Source of the DNA: Pristionchus mayeri
Lineage: Eukaryota; Nematoda; Chromadorea; Rhabditida; Neodiplogasteridae
Direction of reading: 5' to 3'
NCBI GenBank assembly: GCA_036245805.1
Contig: BTRK01000004.1
Coordinates: 39,582,907 to 39,646,906, forward strand
DNA length: 64,000 bases
The stretch's first letter is position 1, and every line of letters begins with the position of its first letter. Position numbers and translations under genes: made by a program. Below, in pieces: positions 1 to 12,391 of the stretch. The notes below the pieces were generated by a model that saw only the letters and a program-made list of their open reading frames with translations, was not told the DNA's origin and searched no databases.

Positions 1-39
1 AAAAAAAAAAAATTAAGCATTTTGAGATTTGATTCTCAG

Positions 40-3000
40 ATTCGATGCTGATCTCCGTGTTCTCGAGACTGCAGCTGCTGAACAGAAGAAGACAGCGGAG
101 AGAATGGAGAAAGAAAGGGATGAGGTGAGGGGGGAATGATGAGGGGAAGTCGCGTAATTGAAATTCATGTTGATCGCATCCAACTGATAAAAGTATCAAT
201 CCCAGTGATATAACAGGGATCTTCTGTAAGATTGCAGGAACCCACACGACAGCTAAAAATTTCTGATCTTCGTTTTTGTTTAGATAAGTCGGCATAGGCA
301 TTGTGAGGGCGAGGAGAAAGTATTGCCACTCAGATTTGCGAAATTTGCATGTTGGACGGAGTTATGACCTACAACTTGAGGGTAGTATCTCCGTTGGATT
401 TTGACCTACAGTGAGCTAATTTTTTTCATTCGACGCGTAATGAACTAATCTACATGCTCCTTCTATTACAATGCGAGTAAAAGTGCCATCGTCCATGTGT
501 AATTCTCAAAAAGCCGTTTTTTCATGCATAATATGCAAATTATCTCCTTCGTTACCCACCTACAATACGATTTTTATCTTTGATTCTGATTCTCCATAGT
601 CGAATTGAGGTACTTATGTATTTCATTGCTCATAACCCGGCGCTCTTCATACAGCTACTCAGTAAGAAGAATCCGGAGAAGAATGAGTTAAATACATTTC
701 GGAATGTATCATGCCGTAAACTTATGCAAATGTGCAAAGTTCGACCATCTTTCGGAAGCTCTCAATTAGGTCTAAAACATTGACTCAGTGGCCCAAATCG
801 TTAAACTTGATATTTTTTGAGATATTGCAAGATATCGTAGTTCCTAGAAACAATGAGGGTGGAAACAATGAGGGCACCTTTGCGCTTCTCTGAATGTGTT
901 TTCGCGTAATATCTCAAAACCTTTCAAGTTTAACGATTTGGGCCACTGAGTCAATGTTTTATACCTAATTGAGAGCTTCCGAAAGATGGTCGAACTTTGC
1001 ACATTTGCATAAGAGCCCGTTTCCGTAAGAATCGAACAATCGCTGGCATCGGCCAAAAATGTCAAATCGACGAAACATTGTCTTTTGGGGTTTTCTGGCA
1101 TCCTGATGACGATAGGCATATTCATTTTGCTCAAAGATAGGTCGCTGGCTCCAGATGGCGTCACGTCTAAATCGACCTTTTTTGAATATCTAGATTCCGG
1201 AGGTCACTAAAATTAAGTGCGAATTATGCCCGGGCAGAATTGGATGGCAGTCACGCCTGTCTAATTCATTTTTCATGATTTAAAAAAATAAATTTGTAAA
1301 ATCAAACTTTTCATAGAGATGAAAGGTATCGGAGAGACCATAGTTCGAACCCTCTTGATGAGAGGAGTCAAAATATGTGCTCAAATGTAAGAAAACACAT
1401 CGCCATAAGATTTTTGGCGGCAGAAAGTGAGTTCTTGTCCGATTTCACTGGCAAAAATGACTTCCTGCCGCCAAAAATCTTACGGCGATGTGTTTTCTTA
1501 CATTTGAGCACATATTTTGACTCCTCTCATCAAGAGGGTTCGAACTATGGTCTCTCCGATATCTTTCATCTCCATGAAAAGTTTGATTTTTCAAATTTAT
1601 TTTTTTTAAATCATGAAAAATGAATTAGACAGGCGTGACCGCCATCCAATTCTGCCCGGGAATAATTCGCACTTAATTTTAGTGACCTCCGGAATCTAGA
1701 TATTCAAAAAAGGTAGATTTAGACGTGACGCCATCTGGAGCCAACGACCTATCTTTGAGCAAAATGAATATGCCTATCGCCATCAACATGCCAGAAAACG
1801 CCAAAAGACAATGTTTCGTCGATTTGACATTTTTGGCCGATGCCAACTATCCTCAGAATTGTCCGATTCTTACGCAAACGGGCTCATAAGTTTACGGCAT
1901 GATACATTCCGAAATGTATTTAACTCAAAAAATATTACAAGTCCGGATTCTTCTTACTGAGTAGCTGTATAAAGAGCGCCGGGTTATGATCAATGAAATA
2001 CATAAGTACCTCAATTCGACTATGGAGAATCAGAATCAAAGATAAAAATCGCTTTGTAGGTGGGTAACGAAGGAGATAATTTGCATATAATGCATGAAAA
2101 ACGGCTTTTTGAGAATGACACATGAAAGATGGGACTTTTGCTCGTATTGTAATAGAAGGAGCATGCAGATCAGTGCATTACGCGTCGAATGAAAAAAATT
2201 AGCTCACTGTAGGTCAAAATCCAACGGAGATACGACCCTTCAAAGTTGTAGTTCATAACTCCGTCCAACATGCAAATTTCGCAAATCTGAGTGGAAATAC
2301 TTTCTCCTCGCCCTCACAATGCCTATAAACACACTATCTGAGAAAATCAACATATTTCTTCAGCGACTTGGCACTGGCTGAAAATTCGAATTCCTTCTGA
2401 CTTCGCCAATTGGTAGTACTCGACGAGAGAAACATACGAGCGTCGATAGAATTTTGATCCGCGTCCGCGCGCGCGACAGCGCGGATCTTGAATGAAACTA
2501 CCGTAATTTTCGGAAATTTTTATTTCGATTCCTATGACTGCCTCGGTGGGGGGAATCATTCGGCGGGCAAATTCTATGACTTTTTTACTCCGGAGACTTT
2601 TTCGATCAGATTCCATCTAAATCCGGAAATCGATATAGTCGCTTTTACTTCCGACGTTTATGCAATTCCCCGAAAATGTTTAAAAAACAACCACAAATTT
2701 TATTGTCTCTATAACTTCTACTTGCCCTAATACACATTCTATTTTAAATTAAGAATTTAAAAAAATACTAAATTTGTTAATTTTAAAGAAATGGTATAAA
2801 ACCTTAATTATGGTGCAAATATTACTATATCCACTTTTTCCGAAACCATTTGTTTTCGAAGGATTCGAGGCAAATCCGCTTCGCTCTTGCATAATTGGCA
2901 ACGGCGACAACATTGGTACAAGAAAATCAGCTCCAAATCGAAAAATAAAGATATTCGGAAAGAGCGGATACAGTAATATTTACACCATAATTAAGGTTTT

Positions 3001-6000
3001 ATACCATTTCTTTAAAATTAAAAAAAATTAGTATTTTTTTAAAAATTCTTAATTTAAAATAGAATGTGTATTAGTGCAAGTAGAAGTTACAGAGACAATA
3101 CAATTTGTGGTTGTTTTTGAAAAATTTTCGGGGAATTGCATAAACATTTTTACAGGAGATCCGTGATAAATATAAAAAAGCACAAGGTAACCTTTATTTT
3201 CCAGAAAAAATTAAGTGGACGATTTTTCTAGATTTTTATCGACCTAGTGAAGTTGTGTTCATTCATTATGACATAAGCATTACTTGCTGGATTTTTTTCA
3301 ATTCGACTGATATCTTGAGTTTAAAAACTAAATTTATCGTTTTTTTCCATACCAGGCTCTGGTGGTCTCTGCCCGTCGTCAAACTGAAGCTAAGGAGGCA
3401 AAGGATGAGAGTGCGGAGTTGAGAGTGCAATTGACGAGGACGAGGAGAGAATTAGAGGAGGGAGGAGGTGAGAAGGGGAACAGTAAGGAATCAGTGTTTT
3501 AAAAAACAAGGACAAAAATGGCATAGCATGCCTATTTTTGGAGTTTGTTTGGGAGATTAAACTTGAAAACATGCCTACGTTTCTTAATTTTTTAGTGGCA
3601 TGATATCAATTATCGATTTCTCTGGTTCAGGTGGCGCTGGCGGAGAGGACATCGAAAGTTTGCGAAAGACGAAGAGGGAATTGGAAGCGAAGGCCAGTTT
3701 ATTTTATGTTTCAACAATTCCTCTTATTTGTACATTCAGTCTGCTTTTCTACTTGTTTCCCGGTCTCTTTTATTCAATAGGAACTATATTATTCATACTA
3801 TAATAGCAAGCAGAGATAGCGTAGGGTGTTGGGCGGAGATTATGATAGTTAGAAATTCGAAAATGCTTACGATTTTAGGAAGTATGTAATGCCTCTATCT
3901 TACAGGTTCGTGATCAGGAGGATGAGTTGGACGATCTATCGGGAGCGAGACAAATGATGCAGCAGCAAGTTAGCAGGTGAGAAAGGATATTGTAGGAATA
4001 AAAATGACGTAGAGTAAGGAGACCTACGCCACTGTGAGATAACATAATTAGTTTTTTTTACAATGAGAGGAAAATGATCACTGTTTCCAGCCATCCTCGA
4101 TTCTAGTTGTAACATTTCTGAAACACGATAAGAGAAGGGACTTAAAATTGCTTGTTATTTTTGTTTCACTCGAGGCGAAGGCAGATCATTATGTTAAATC
4201 ATGCAGATAGTTTGTAATATTTATAAAGTACGAAAATTAGTGGACTTATTTTATGTGCTTTTCTAATTTCCTACCATATTTTTCCATTGTTTCTGCACTT
4301 TTCACTTTAATATAAATCAACTTTTAATAAACATTCAAAAAAACAGAGGGAGACATTAAACATTCACCGTCTTTATCTCTCCGACCGGACAAAGAGTATG
4401 TGACACGGAGTCCGTCACTTTATTTATGCATTTTCCAGACTGGAAATGCAGTGTGCTCGCCTTCAAACAGACATCAAGAAGGAGGCTGAGGCGAGGGAGA
4501 GCGAGTGTGAGGAATTGAGAGCCAGCTACCAGAGAAGGGTGAGAAGAGGGGCGGGGCTAAAGGGAGGAGTCTGGGAAGTGGGCGGAGCCAGTAAAAGGGG
4601 CGGAGCTTATCTCAATATCTCATGTGTAACAATTTCACCTTCAGTTGCGTGCCTTCGAGGAGCAAGTGGCTGATTTGGCAGAGTCAAATCAGAGTCTCAC
4701 GAAGCAGAATCGACTGATGGAAGCGAGATGCAGACAGAACGACGCAGCACAACACAGGTGGGGAAGGAGGGTGATAGTTGGCCGTAGAAATTGTTTATTA
4801 TTATGTCTATTATTATACATAGGTGGAGAGATCTATGTACTAAAGCAACATAGAAAGGGTAGTTTGATATGAGACGAATCCAGTAGATTTGGAGCTACCA
4901 TGTGAAGTGGCGTAGCAGAAATATGTGATATTGTACATACGGTGATTGGATCTATTCACTGACGGCCAAGCTTGGCTGAATAAAAACACTCCATCAATCG
5001 CCACTTTTTTTCTCAAATTCCCCACATGATTCTGTTACCTCGTCTTTTGCAGCCTTGTCTACTCCGGTGGTCAATCCCGTCGCGAACTCCGTAAGGCTCT
5101 CGCCCTCTTGGCTGACACTGAGGCATTGCTGATGCACGAGAGGGAGAACAACCAGAATGGAGCTGTCGTCAGACAACTCAGGTGAGGAAGATGATCTTTG
5201 ATCTTTGAATTACAACTGTGGGATTGATTAGTAAATCGACGAATATTTCTGTCAAATGAGAATTGGCATGGTGAACTGGCGCTGCGACAGTGGGTTATTC
5301 ATCAGAGAAGCACTTGGGAACAATGCTCGGTCGAAACGAACGAAAAACATATATTATCAAAATGGCTCTGCTATTCACCTCAACTTCCTGGCAAATTGAA
5401 TATAAGTTCTGAGAATTAATTTGGTTAATCAGCGCTGCGACAGTTGTTTATTTACTAGTGGCCTATCCGAATGTGTTGCCTCCTTTGAGCGTACAAAAAT
5501 CATCGACAAGAAGTTATCATTGAACGCTGAGATGTATAGCTGTTGGTATTATTTCACTCGATGAGACAATTTCTAAGAATTGATGGTGAACTTGCGCTGT
5601 AGTAATGGGTTATTAATGAGAGGCCTTGGTCGGAAATGATTTGTCGTCTTCCCGTAGTGCAAAAAAAAATTCTTATTTACTTTAGCATCGTAGCCCCTAC
5701 AGAAATCTGATTTAAGGGAGCAGCTGGAAGACGCTGAGGCACTCAAAGTGGCCGCATTGAAGGGAAGACACGGACTGGAAAGTGAATTGGCAGAGTTGAG
5801 GACGCAGGTGAGGAAAGGGGAAGGATACTGTGGGAGAGATACGGTAGCATGAAGCGCGTGAACAGCTCACCGTTCAAGTTTCATTGGTGTAATTTCTTAT
5901 CATCCGGTGGCACATCTTTTTGTCACATTCTCCTATGAAGTAGATATATCTCATATATGAAGACATTGTGAAACACGTTTTCAAATTGTACGAATGTTAA

Positions 6001-8819
6001 CTTTATAGTATTATCGTTTTTATTTTGCACAGTAGAATATGATAGATTCAAACTCTTTCTCTAAAGCATGAGCAATATTTTATTTTAAAAGTCGATGTTT
6101 TCAGCTGGAAATGGCTCTGTCAAGTCGGAAAGTGGCCGAGGAACGGGCTCTTTCCCTACTGAGGGAGAAAAACACTGGGATCGCCCTGTTGGAGGAGAAG
6201 GACGAACAGATGCAGGTACGGTAGGGGTACGGTAGATCGGAGGGATGATTGAGGGTACGGTAGGGCAGAGAAATGATTGGGGTACGGTATCAATCGATTG
6301 AATCCAGGCGCTGCTGAAGAAGTACAAGGCATCAGTGCAGCAGAATCAGATCGACGGAATCGCAATCGCTGATTACATCGAACAGGTTTGAATTTTGAAT
6401 TTAGCGCCTAAAAATATTTCAAAATTTAAATGTGGCGGGAGTTTACGATTTGAATTTTTCAGATCGCCGACCTGCAGAGTTCGAAGCAGAAGCTGGTGGA
6501 CGAGTTGCACGAGCGGACCTCGCAACTGGAGCATCTCCACCAGCATACGGTAGGATTTGAATTTTTGAATCTCCCGCTTAAATATTTGAGAAAATGGGCA
6601 ATCTCTGCAGAATATGATTAATTTTTTTCGATCGTTTTTTGAATCGATTTTTCGAATTTTTGAAGATTATCGATTGGTTATGGTAGTCGAATATCGATTG
6701 ATTTTAAGGTGGAGAAGCACCGAATGCTGCTGATGGAGCAGAAGTTGAAAGAGATGCAAGCTAAGCTGGATCTGGAGACGGCAATGAGGACCAGATTGGA
6801 GGTATACTTTAGGGATGCGTGGATGCTGTAGAACGTAATGTGATTGATAATCAGCACGACCCCCGGAGCATCGACATAAGGAAAGGGAAAACGGCCAGGG
6901 GTTGTCCAGCAAATTGTTTGAGCTGTATAAAAATATGCTGAATAATTACCGCTAAACATATAAAAAATGCCTGAAATTCACGGTTTTAGTTGATTGCAAA
7001 CTGAGTTTGCACCTCGATTCGTGCAGATTAGGGGTGATCGTTATGAGACCAGACCCTCTTTCACTGATTCAGGCAACATCCGGACTATACTTTTTTTTGA
7101 AAACGCTCGCATTTTGCTTGATGCCTGCGGACGTTTTCCTTTTCCTTATGTCGATGTTCCGGGGGCCGTGAATCAGTAAAATAATATTTATGTTTTTTTT
7201 CACCGAATCAAGCATGAAATCACTGTTTTTGTCGCTACTCTTATTCTTATCCCATTTAGGTGAAACGTAGAAAGAACGGATGACGTTTGGAACTCATTTC
7301 GCAAACACAAAGTCGAATCGAGATTGCTCGAATTACTATATTCCCCATTCTAGTCCCTGGTGGCGAAACACTCCGACGAGGCCGAGACTGCGAGTGAGAA
7401 ATTGGCTGATGCAATCGTCGCGAGAGACAAAGAGACGGAGATTGTGAGGAAGACGAGGAAGGAGGTGAGGGGAGGGGAAGGATACGGTAGAGGTACTGTA
7501 GTGTGGAGCGGGATCAGAAACATTACGGTAGATAGGCGTAATACTGTTTGCGAACTACATTATTATGTGTTTTGCAAACCATATCGAAGAGTTACTGGGC
7601 ATTCAGTTTTAGAACGGGACTTGAATCAACTGTGTAACTTTGTATCGCCGGACGTGTGGATTGCTCGGAATTTAATTTAGGGATGTAGTTCCACTAATTG
7701 CCTAGCACTGTTCCATTTTTATATTAAGTTTAACTCATACGTAGCATCTCGTGAAATCATGCCTATTCTATGTAAAATGCAATAACTTCGTGGGTGTATT
7801 GTATCATCCCATCTCTCTCATTCAGATGGTTCACTTGACGGAGGCCCTGGAGGAGGCTCGCAAGCACGAGACCGAACTGGCACACAGGAATAAGAATGCC
7901 GTGAGTGGATTGAGATTATTTGAAAAAAATTGGGTGGTGAAATTAGTTGTCATAACCATGCGAGCTTTTGGTTTCACAGAGTTGGCAAGTACCCGGTTTC
8001 TGGTGTACTTGCAATAGAGAGTGGTTGGCAGTTGGAGTAATAATATCAATTCGGCATTTGCACATTTGTGATGGTTTACATAGGATGATTTACATTGGGG
8101 ATGCTGATTGAAGGACATGAATTGTTTTCCTTACGCCGATTCGCTTAAAACATCAGAACGTTGTTATTTCAGAAGTCTTCAACGGAGAAATTGGAAGAGC
8201 AAGTGCGCAAATTGACGACGGACCTCAAGTGAGTTATGGGTTTCATATTGGATGGAAAGGAACGGGGCTGAGAGTGATTCAATTGAGCCACTTCTAATTG
8301 TCAAAAACATTAAAAATGGACTCGATAGAAGCTGAAGACTGTGGGAAGAAGTAAAGCGAGTGAGCTTATTACCCTTTAATTCCAGACTGGCTGAGAAACG
8401 GGCCGAGGCGATGAGAGTGGCACTAGCAGAGGGAATCGATGGAGGGATTGATGAAGATGAAGAGGAAGGAGAGAGTGAAGGAGAGGAGGAGGTACGGTAG
8501 AAGGGCTACTGTGGGATGGAGATAGAGATACGGTAGAAGGAATACTGTTGGATGGAGACGGAGATACGGTAGAGGGGATACTGTAGGATGGAGATGGAGA
8601 TGCGGTCGAATGAGTACTGTAGGATGGAAGAATACGGTAATTACAGTACCGTTCTGAGACGATGTCCACTCGGAGTGGCCATCGATCAGTCTCGTCGAAG
8701 AAGAGATTGGACGAGGAGGAGAGCGTGAGCAATGGGTACGGTAGTTTGAGATTACGGTATCGATCGATTGATTATGGTGATTAGTTATCGATCACTCTTT
8801 CAGAATGAGCATGCTGTGA
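40..8819 (+). CDS. Class XVIII (MYO18-like) myosin heavy chain, C-terminal coiled-coil part, 5' incomplete
   Basis: Exons read by splice sites and phase: 40-124, 3156-3186, 3356-3467, 3631-3692, 3906-3976, 4439-4538, 4645-4757, 5053-5181, 5717-5807, 6105-6215, 6308-6385, 6463-6549, 6709-6801, 7354-7464, 7826-7900, 8173-8228, 8386-8491, 8647-8735, 8804-8819, about 540 residues. Every junction keeps phase except 3156-3186, which is one base too long. The product is an almost unbroken heptad coiled coil ending in an acidic tail (DEDEEEGESEGEEE). Order and motifs follow the MYO18A tail: an ALLADTEALL block, EQLEDAE, LLKKYKASV, TRLESL and DLKLAEKRAEAM directly before the acidic tail. Conventional myosin II tails lack this combination. 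Class XVIII myosins are low-ATPase actomyosin scaffolds; the motor and any PDZ domain would lie left of the window. The last intron (8736-8803) puts the stop at TGA 8817-8819. Donor 3693 is GC and acceptor 5716 is TTTAAG. Family call is strong; functionality is uncertain because of the 31-bp exon. Confidence 0.82.
292..2328. repeat. Giant fold-back (inverted-repeat) element in myosin intron 1
   Basis: The left half (from GGCATAGGCATTGTGAGGGC) is repeated in reverse complement in the right half (ending GCCTATA near 2327). Arms are about 1 kb, fold near 1444, and are a few percent diverged. The centre carries a long perfect stem, with ATATGTGCTCAAATG at 1373 pairing to 1515. Outer pairs sum to 2620 and inner pairs to 2888, so the left arm has 268 extra bases, explained by the hairpin at 721-1013. 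No transposase frame is visible. A diverged relative occurs near 57580-57740. The myosin copy at 18.3 kb lacks it. It fits a non-autonomous fold-back or MITE-like element of unknown superfamily. Confidence 0.8.
721..1013. mobile_element. Hairpin MITE nested in the left arm of the fold-back element
   Basis: CTTATGCAAATGTGCAAAG at 721 is matched by its reverse complement ending at 1013, and the intervening sequence is also self-complementary. The host arm is continuous on the other side of the parent element (about 1885-1905), so the empty site is visible within the same window. TTATG/CATAA flanks suggest a short target duplication. No coding capacity. Confidence 0.75.
2331..3155. repeat. Fold-back element, partly truncated, in myosin intron 1
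   Basis: This belongs to the same family as the full inverted element at 47418-48545 and the half copy at about 51400-51920. Shared landmarks are the terminal CTGAGAAAATCAACATATTT, a CGCGCGC-rich block near 2461-2481 and an inner stem around ATGGTATAAAACCTTAATT (2791-2809, mirrored at 2989-3007). The right arm is shorter than the left, so its outer part is missing. It ends just before the 31-bp exon at 3156. Confidence 0.7.
8492..8634. repeat. Intronic minisatellite of about 36 bp, four diverged units
   Basis: The unit is TACGGTAGAAGG-N-TACTGTAGGATGGAGATGGAGA, repeated about four times in the intron between the acidic-tail exon and the next exon. TACGGTAG/TACTGTAG words are scattered through many other introns here. 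The same array is present in the second copy at 23449-23600 with different unit sequence and number. Confidence 0.75.
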
Positions 8820-9714
8820 GCTCAAACGACACCATCTTGGAACGATCGGATGCGTGGTGTGCGTGTGGTGCGACGAGAAGTTTCTAGACGACGTTTCCGA
8901 GAAGTCGTCTCTCGTTGTGGTGTGAGGCACCAATTCATACTGTAGCTTCGATCGATTAACATATCACAGACTAGACTACTTACTACCCATTCGTACGTTG
9001 TATATTTATTCACCTCGATTCTTGATTAGAATGGCAGTAGAATATATTTCTTTACTTTCCCTTCCCATACATGTACCATAACCAGTATCATTGCTCACAC
9101 TTTCAAATGTTTCCAATTTGAGCTAACATTCGTTTTTATTAATCGATATCCGGTGATCGACCGTTTCCCTACCGTTTCCTGTTCTAATCAACCTGAAATT
9201 GGCCCGTAATATCTCATTGAAAGACGCAAATTGCAATGTTTTGCGTTAATCAATCAACGAATAAAGAACTAATTCGATTATGATCGATTATGATATGCAT
9301 GATGAGACTGAACGGACGAGGTTTTTAGTTTGATCTCTTGAGATGTTCCCGATGGCGAGGTGGAAAAGGAGACCTCTTGAAATGAACGTCCGCAAATGGA
9401 GAAGAAAAGGAATCCCCTTTTTTATATCTTTATCGCAACAAGTTAATGTGCGAATACATAGAAACCAGTGGCTTGGAACTGGTAAGAACAATTTAAAATG
9501 ACGGTGTGACAGGTGGAGTGTAGTAGTCGCTCGGTTCGACGACCCGAACGGAGTTTAGGGAGAAAAAGAGAAAAGAACAAGAGCTTCCCTGAACTCGTTG
9601 AAAAAAAAAACTTCGATTCCCGGAATAATGAAGTTGAACGTGAAACATACTTTATGCACGCCCCCTTTTGATATTCGTGCTACTAAAAACTACTTTCAAA
9701 AAGGCAAAACGTTG
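8820..9714 (+). other. Myosin 3' flank with candidate poly(A) signal
   Basis: No gene seen. An AATAAA hexamer at 9260-9265, about 440 bases after the stop, is a candidate polyadenylation signal and is conserved in the second copy near 24208. If the last intron were retained, another frame would run to a TAG at 8885-8887 in the second copy only; in this copy a TAG inside the intron stops it. The rest matches the flank of copy 2 at about 23770-24520. Confidence 0.4.
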
Positions 9715-9786
9715 TTCCGATGCCGGGAATCGAATCCGGGCCTTGCGGGTGAGAGCCGCAAATCATAACCACTAGACTACATCGTA
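9715..9786 (-). tRNA. tRNA-Glu(CTC), decayed copy
   Basis: Read on the minus strand it folds as a 72-nt tRNA with anticodon CTC in a seven-base loop. Compared with the intact copies at 49842 and 57324 it has a C-to-A change at position 2 of the acceptor stem and a G-to-A change in the T stem, each creating a mismatch. It may be a pseudogene. It was duplicated with the myosin tail (counterpart 24525-24596). Confidence 0.75.
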
Positions 9787-10649
9787 TGATGAATGTTGGA
9801 GCCAATGCGTTTTCTATGATTTTCCTTCCTACAAGGAAATCACCTGGATGGAGACAATCGACGAACGCACAGGACAAGACTGCAACTTGAGACTGAACGG
9901 AAGGGGTTTGTAGTTTGTAATTTCAATGACCGAGAATGGCTGGAAGCGACGACACTAATATTGAAAATTTTGCAAGTAACAACAACGCATTAACGGAAAA
10001 AAGAGACTATACGAGACTTTCACAAAATAGGATACTATGGGAATTCGGGAAAAAAATCTTCTGGCCTTATAGGCCAGAAGATTTTTTTCTCATCACCTTT
10101 TAAGGCCTCCTATCACCTGCAAATTTTGCACGGATGTCATTATGTGTCATATAAACGTGTTTGTATGCCAAAAATTCCAAAATTGAAAAAAAATTTAAAT
10201 TTCGTTTTTTCGGTCAAAATGGCCGAAAAATCAAAATTTTAAAATTTTTCAATTTTGGCAATTTTGGCATACAAACACGTTTATATGATGCATAATGACT
10301 TTCGTGCAAAATATGAAACCGATTGGAGGCTGGAAACGTTATCTACATTCATTCCGGACGCAAATATTTGAGTGTTTTTCCATGGAATCGGTACTACCCC
10401 GATTCGTAAAATTTATTTTGGAAATTTAATTTTGTAAAAGAATTTTTCGTAAAAATAAAATTTAGAAAAAATATCCGGAAATTTACTTTTTGGAAAAAAC
10501 AGTAGTGGAAAAAAAGAAATTGGAAAAACATTTTTAGAAAGACCCATTTTGGAAATTTTTCCACTGGTTACGGTATTTTTCGCTCCATCGAGAGAACCGC
10601 GAAATAGAACGATTACATTCAAACATTGATTTTGCATCATTTTGCTTAT
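9787..10649. other. Intergenic; two short hairpins, no gene
   Basis: 10050-10089 is a perfect 18-bp stem around TAT (AATCTTCTGGCCT and its complement flanked by A/T runs). 10119-10312 is an imperfect hairpin of about 195 bp, with ATAAACGTGTTTGTATGCCA at 10151 mirrored near 10268-10286, and is probably a small MITE. The second hairpin has no counterpart in the duplicated flank, whose homology ends near 24870. A/T-rich sequence follows with no convincing exon. Confidence 0.6.
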
Positions 10650-12391
10650 TTTCTTTCTTTAATTATTAGTATTGCTAAACAGTAGAAACGTATTTAGATC
10701 AGCTCCGAATTGTGAACATTGCCGTATTAGGAGAATCGAGTTTCTCGATTCCGATGAAAATGAGAGCTGTCGAGAATATGCAATTGTCGAGGGTTCTTTC
10801 TTCTACAAAGCAACAAAAAGACTTAGATCTCCCTATTATAATTTGGCGTTATCTTCGTGTATCAGAGTAACGACTGTTCGGCAGGTGCTCTCCTCCTTTA
10901 GCCTGCCCTCTCGCCGGTCAGACCGAGAGAGCGTGCAAACTGAGGAGATTCACATGCCGAATTCTCTAATTAGCTCATTTCTTTCAGTTTCATCGGTGGC
11001 TACCTTGCCTGTCGTTCGAAAGAGCCAGAGAAAGCCAAATCAGAGAAGTTTGCCCAGCTGATGATGAGACCTTAACTGAAGGCTAATATATTTCTCCACT
11101 TCTCTGGTCCCTCGTTACGGGGGAGACTGTCCGATCCTTTGAGGACTTCTCGAGGACGCCATCGTCGTCAAATAGTTCTGCTTCTAATGCCTGATCCTCA
11201 GCGTCAACCATAATCTCATCTACTGAAAGAACTCCTCGAACGTCGTCAGAAGCCGTCATCGACGAGCGGGAGCTCTAGTGAGCACGAGAGAAACCATTTT
11301 ATCATAATCGGCTAGAAAATGCATTATCTTCTCAACGGCGAGGACGTCTTCAGTGAGGAGCCCTCGAAGAAGTAGACCTACGCCAGAGAGAAAGTTGAAA
11401 GTTGGATTATGCTGTTGTATGTTAGATTATTTATATTTTTTTCTCGGCGGGTGAGAGATTGTCAATGCATTGTGACAAAAATTGCAATTTTATAAATCTA
11501 TTGAAACTCAGGTTTAATCTGCATAGTATTTCTTAACTAGTGATTAATGATTAGCGAATGTATATATATATATATATATTTATGCTATTTCGTTCGAAAT
11601 AACGTGTGAGAAAACTGTAATAGAACAGGAAATTAATGACGATTGAATGACGAATGAATAACGGGACAATGGGGTCAGGGGGGGGGGGATCTACTCAGGG
11701 GAACTAGTCTGATTCTCGGAATTTACTAAAAGCCTTGCCGCTCTTGGAAAGAAACTATTGTGTCTGTAGTTGTGGTTCGATCCAGGATTATTGAAGTTCA
11801 TGCCGTTTCGAGTGTAGTAAATTATTGAATGTAGTTGTTTGAATGTAGTTGTTATTTGATAATAATTATTTATTTAGTAATCTTAATTGATTAAGGCTAA
11901 TGAGCTTGTGAAAATCGAGGACAATCGACCGATGCAGTATACTCTTTGCAAATTTACACCCAGGAAAATTTAGATTTCACGATTAATTCAAATCTTGGAA
12001 ATCTGTCGATGGCTAATGTCATTCCAGCATCCCCCAAAAAAAACTTTTAAAAAACAACAATTCCTGGTTCTGCATAATATTTTCAATCGATGGATAGCGT
12101 ACAACATCGAAAGGATGTCACTGACTCTCCTCGTTTCACACGCTCCCTCGCCGGTCAGTAGAAGTGAGAGAGTAGGTAAAACGAGAAGAACCATGTGATG
12201 AATTGTTGAGCCAGTTCTGGCTGTCCTCCTGCCATTTTCGATCGGTGTGAGTAATCGGGTTCGAGAGTATCAGGACAGACTTCTCTTCCTACTTTGTACG
12301 GTGCCGCATCACTCGCACGACTTCGAAAAGAAACCCCTAAATCCTTTTCCATTCTGTCTTCAACCGTGTCTCCCTGCCGAGTTGTGTTTCA

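Noticed and set aside
40..8819. Non-muscle myosin II (nmy) assignment
   Set aside because: First impression from the coiled coil, but the order of ALLADTEALL, LLKKYKASV, TRLESL and DLKLAEKRAEAM before an acidic tail follows class XVIII rather than class II.
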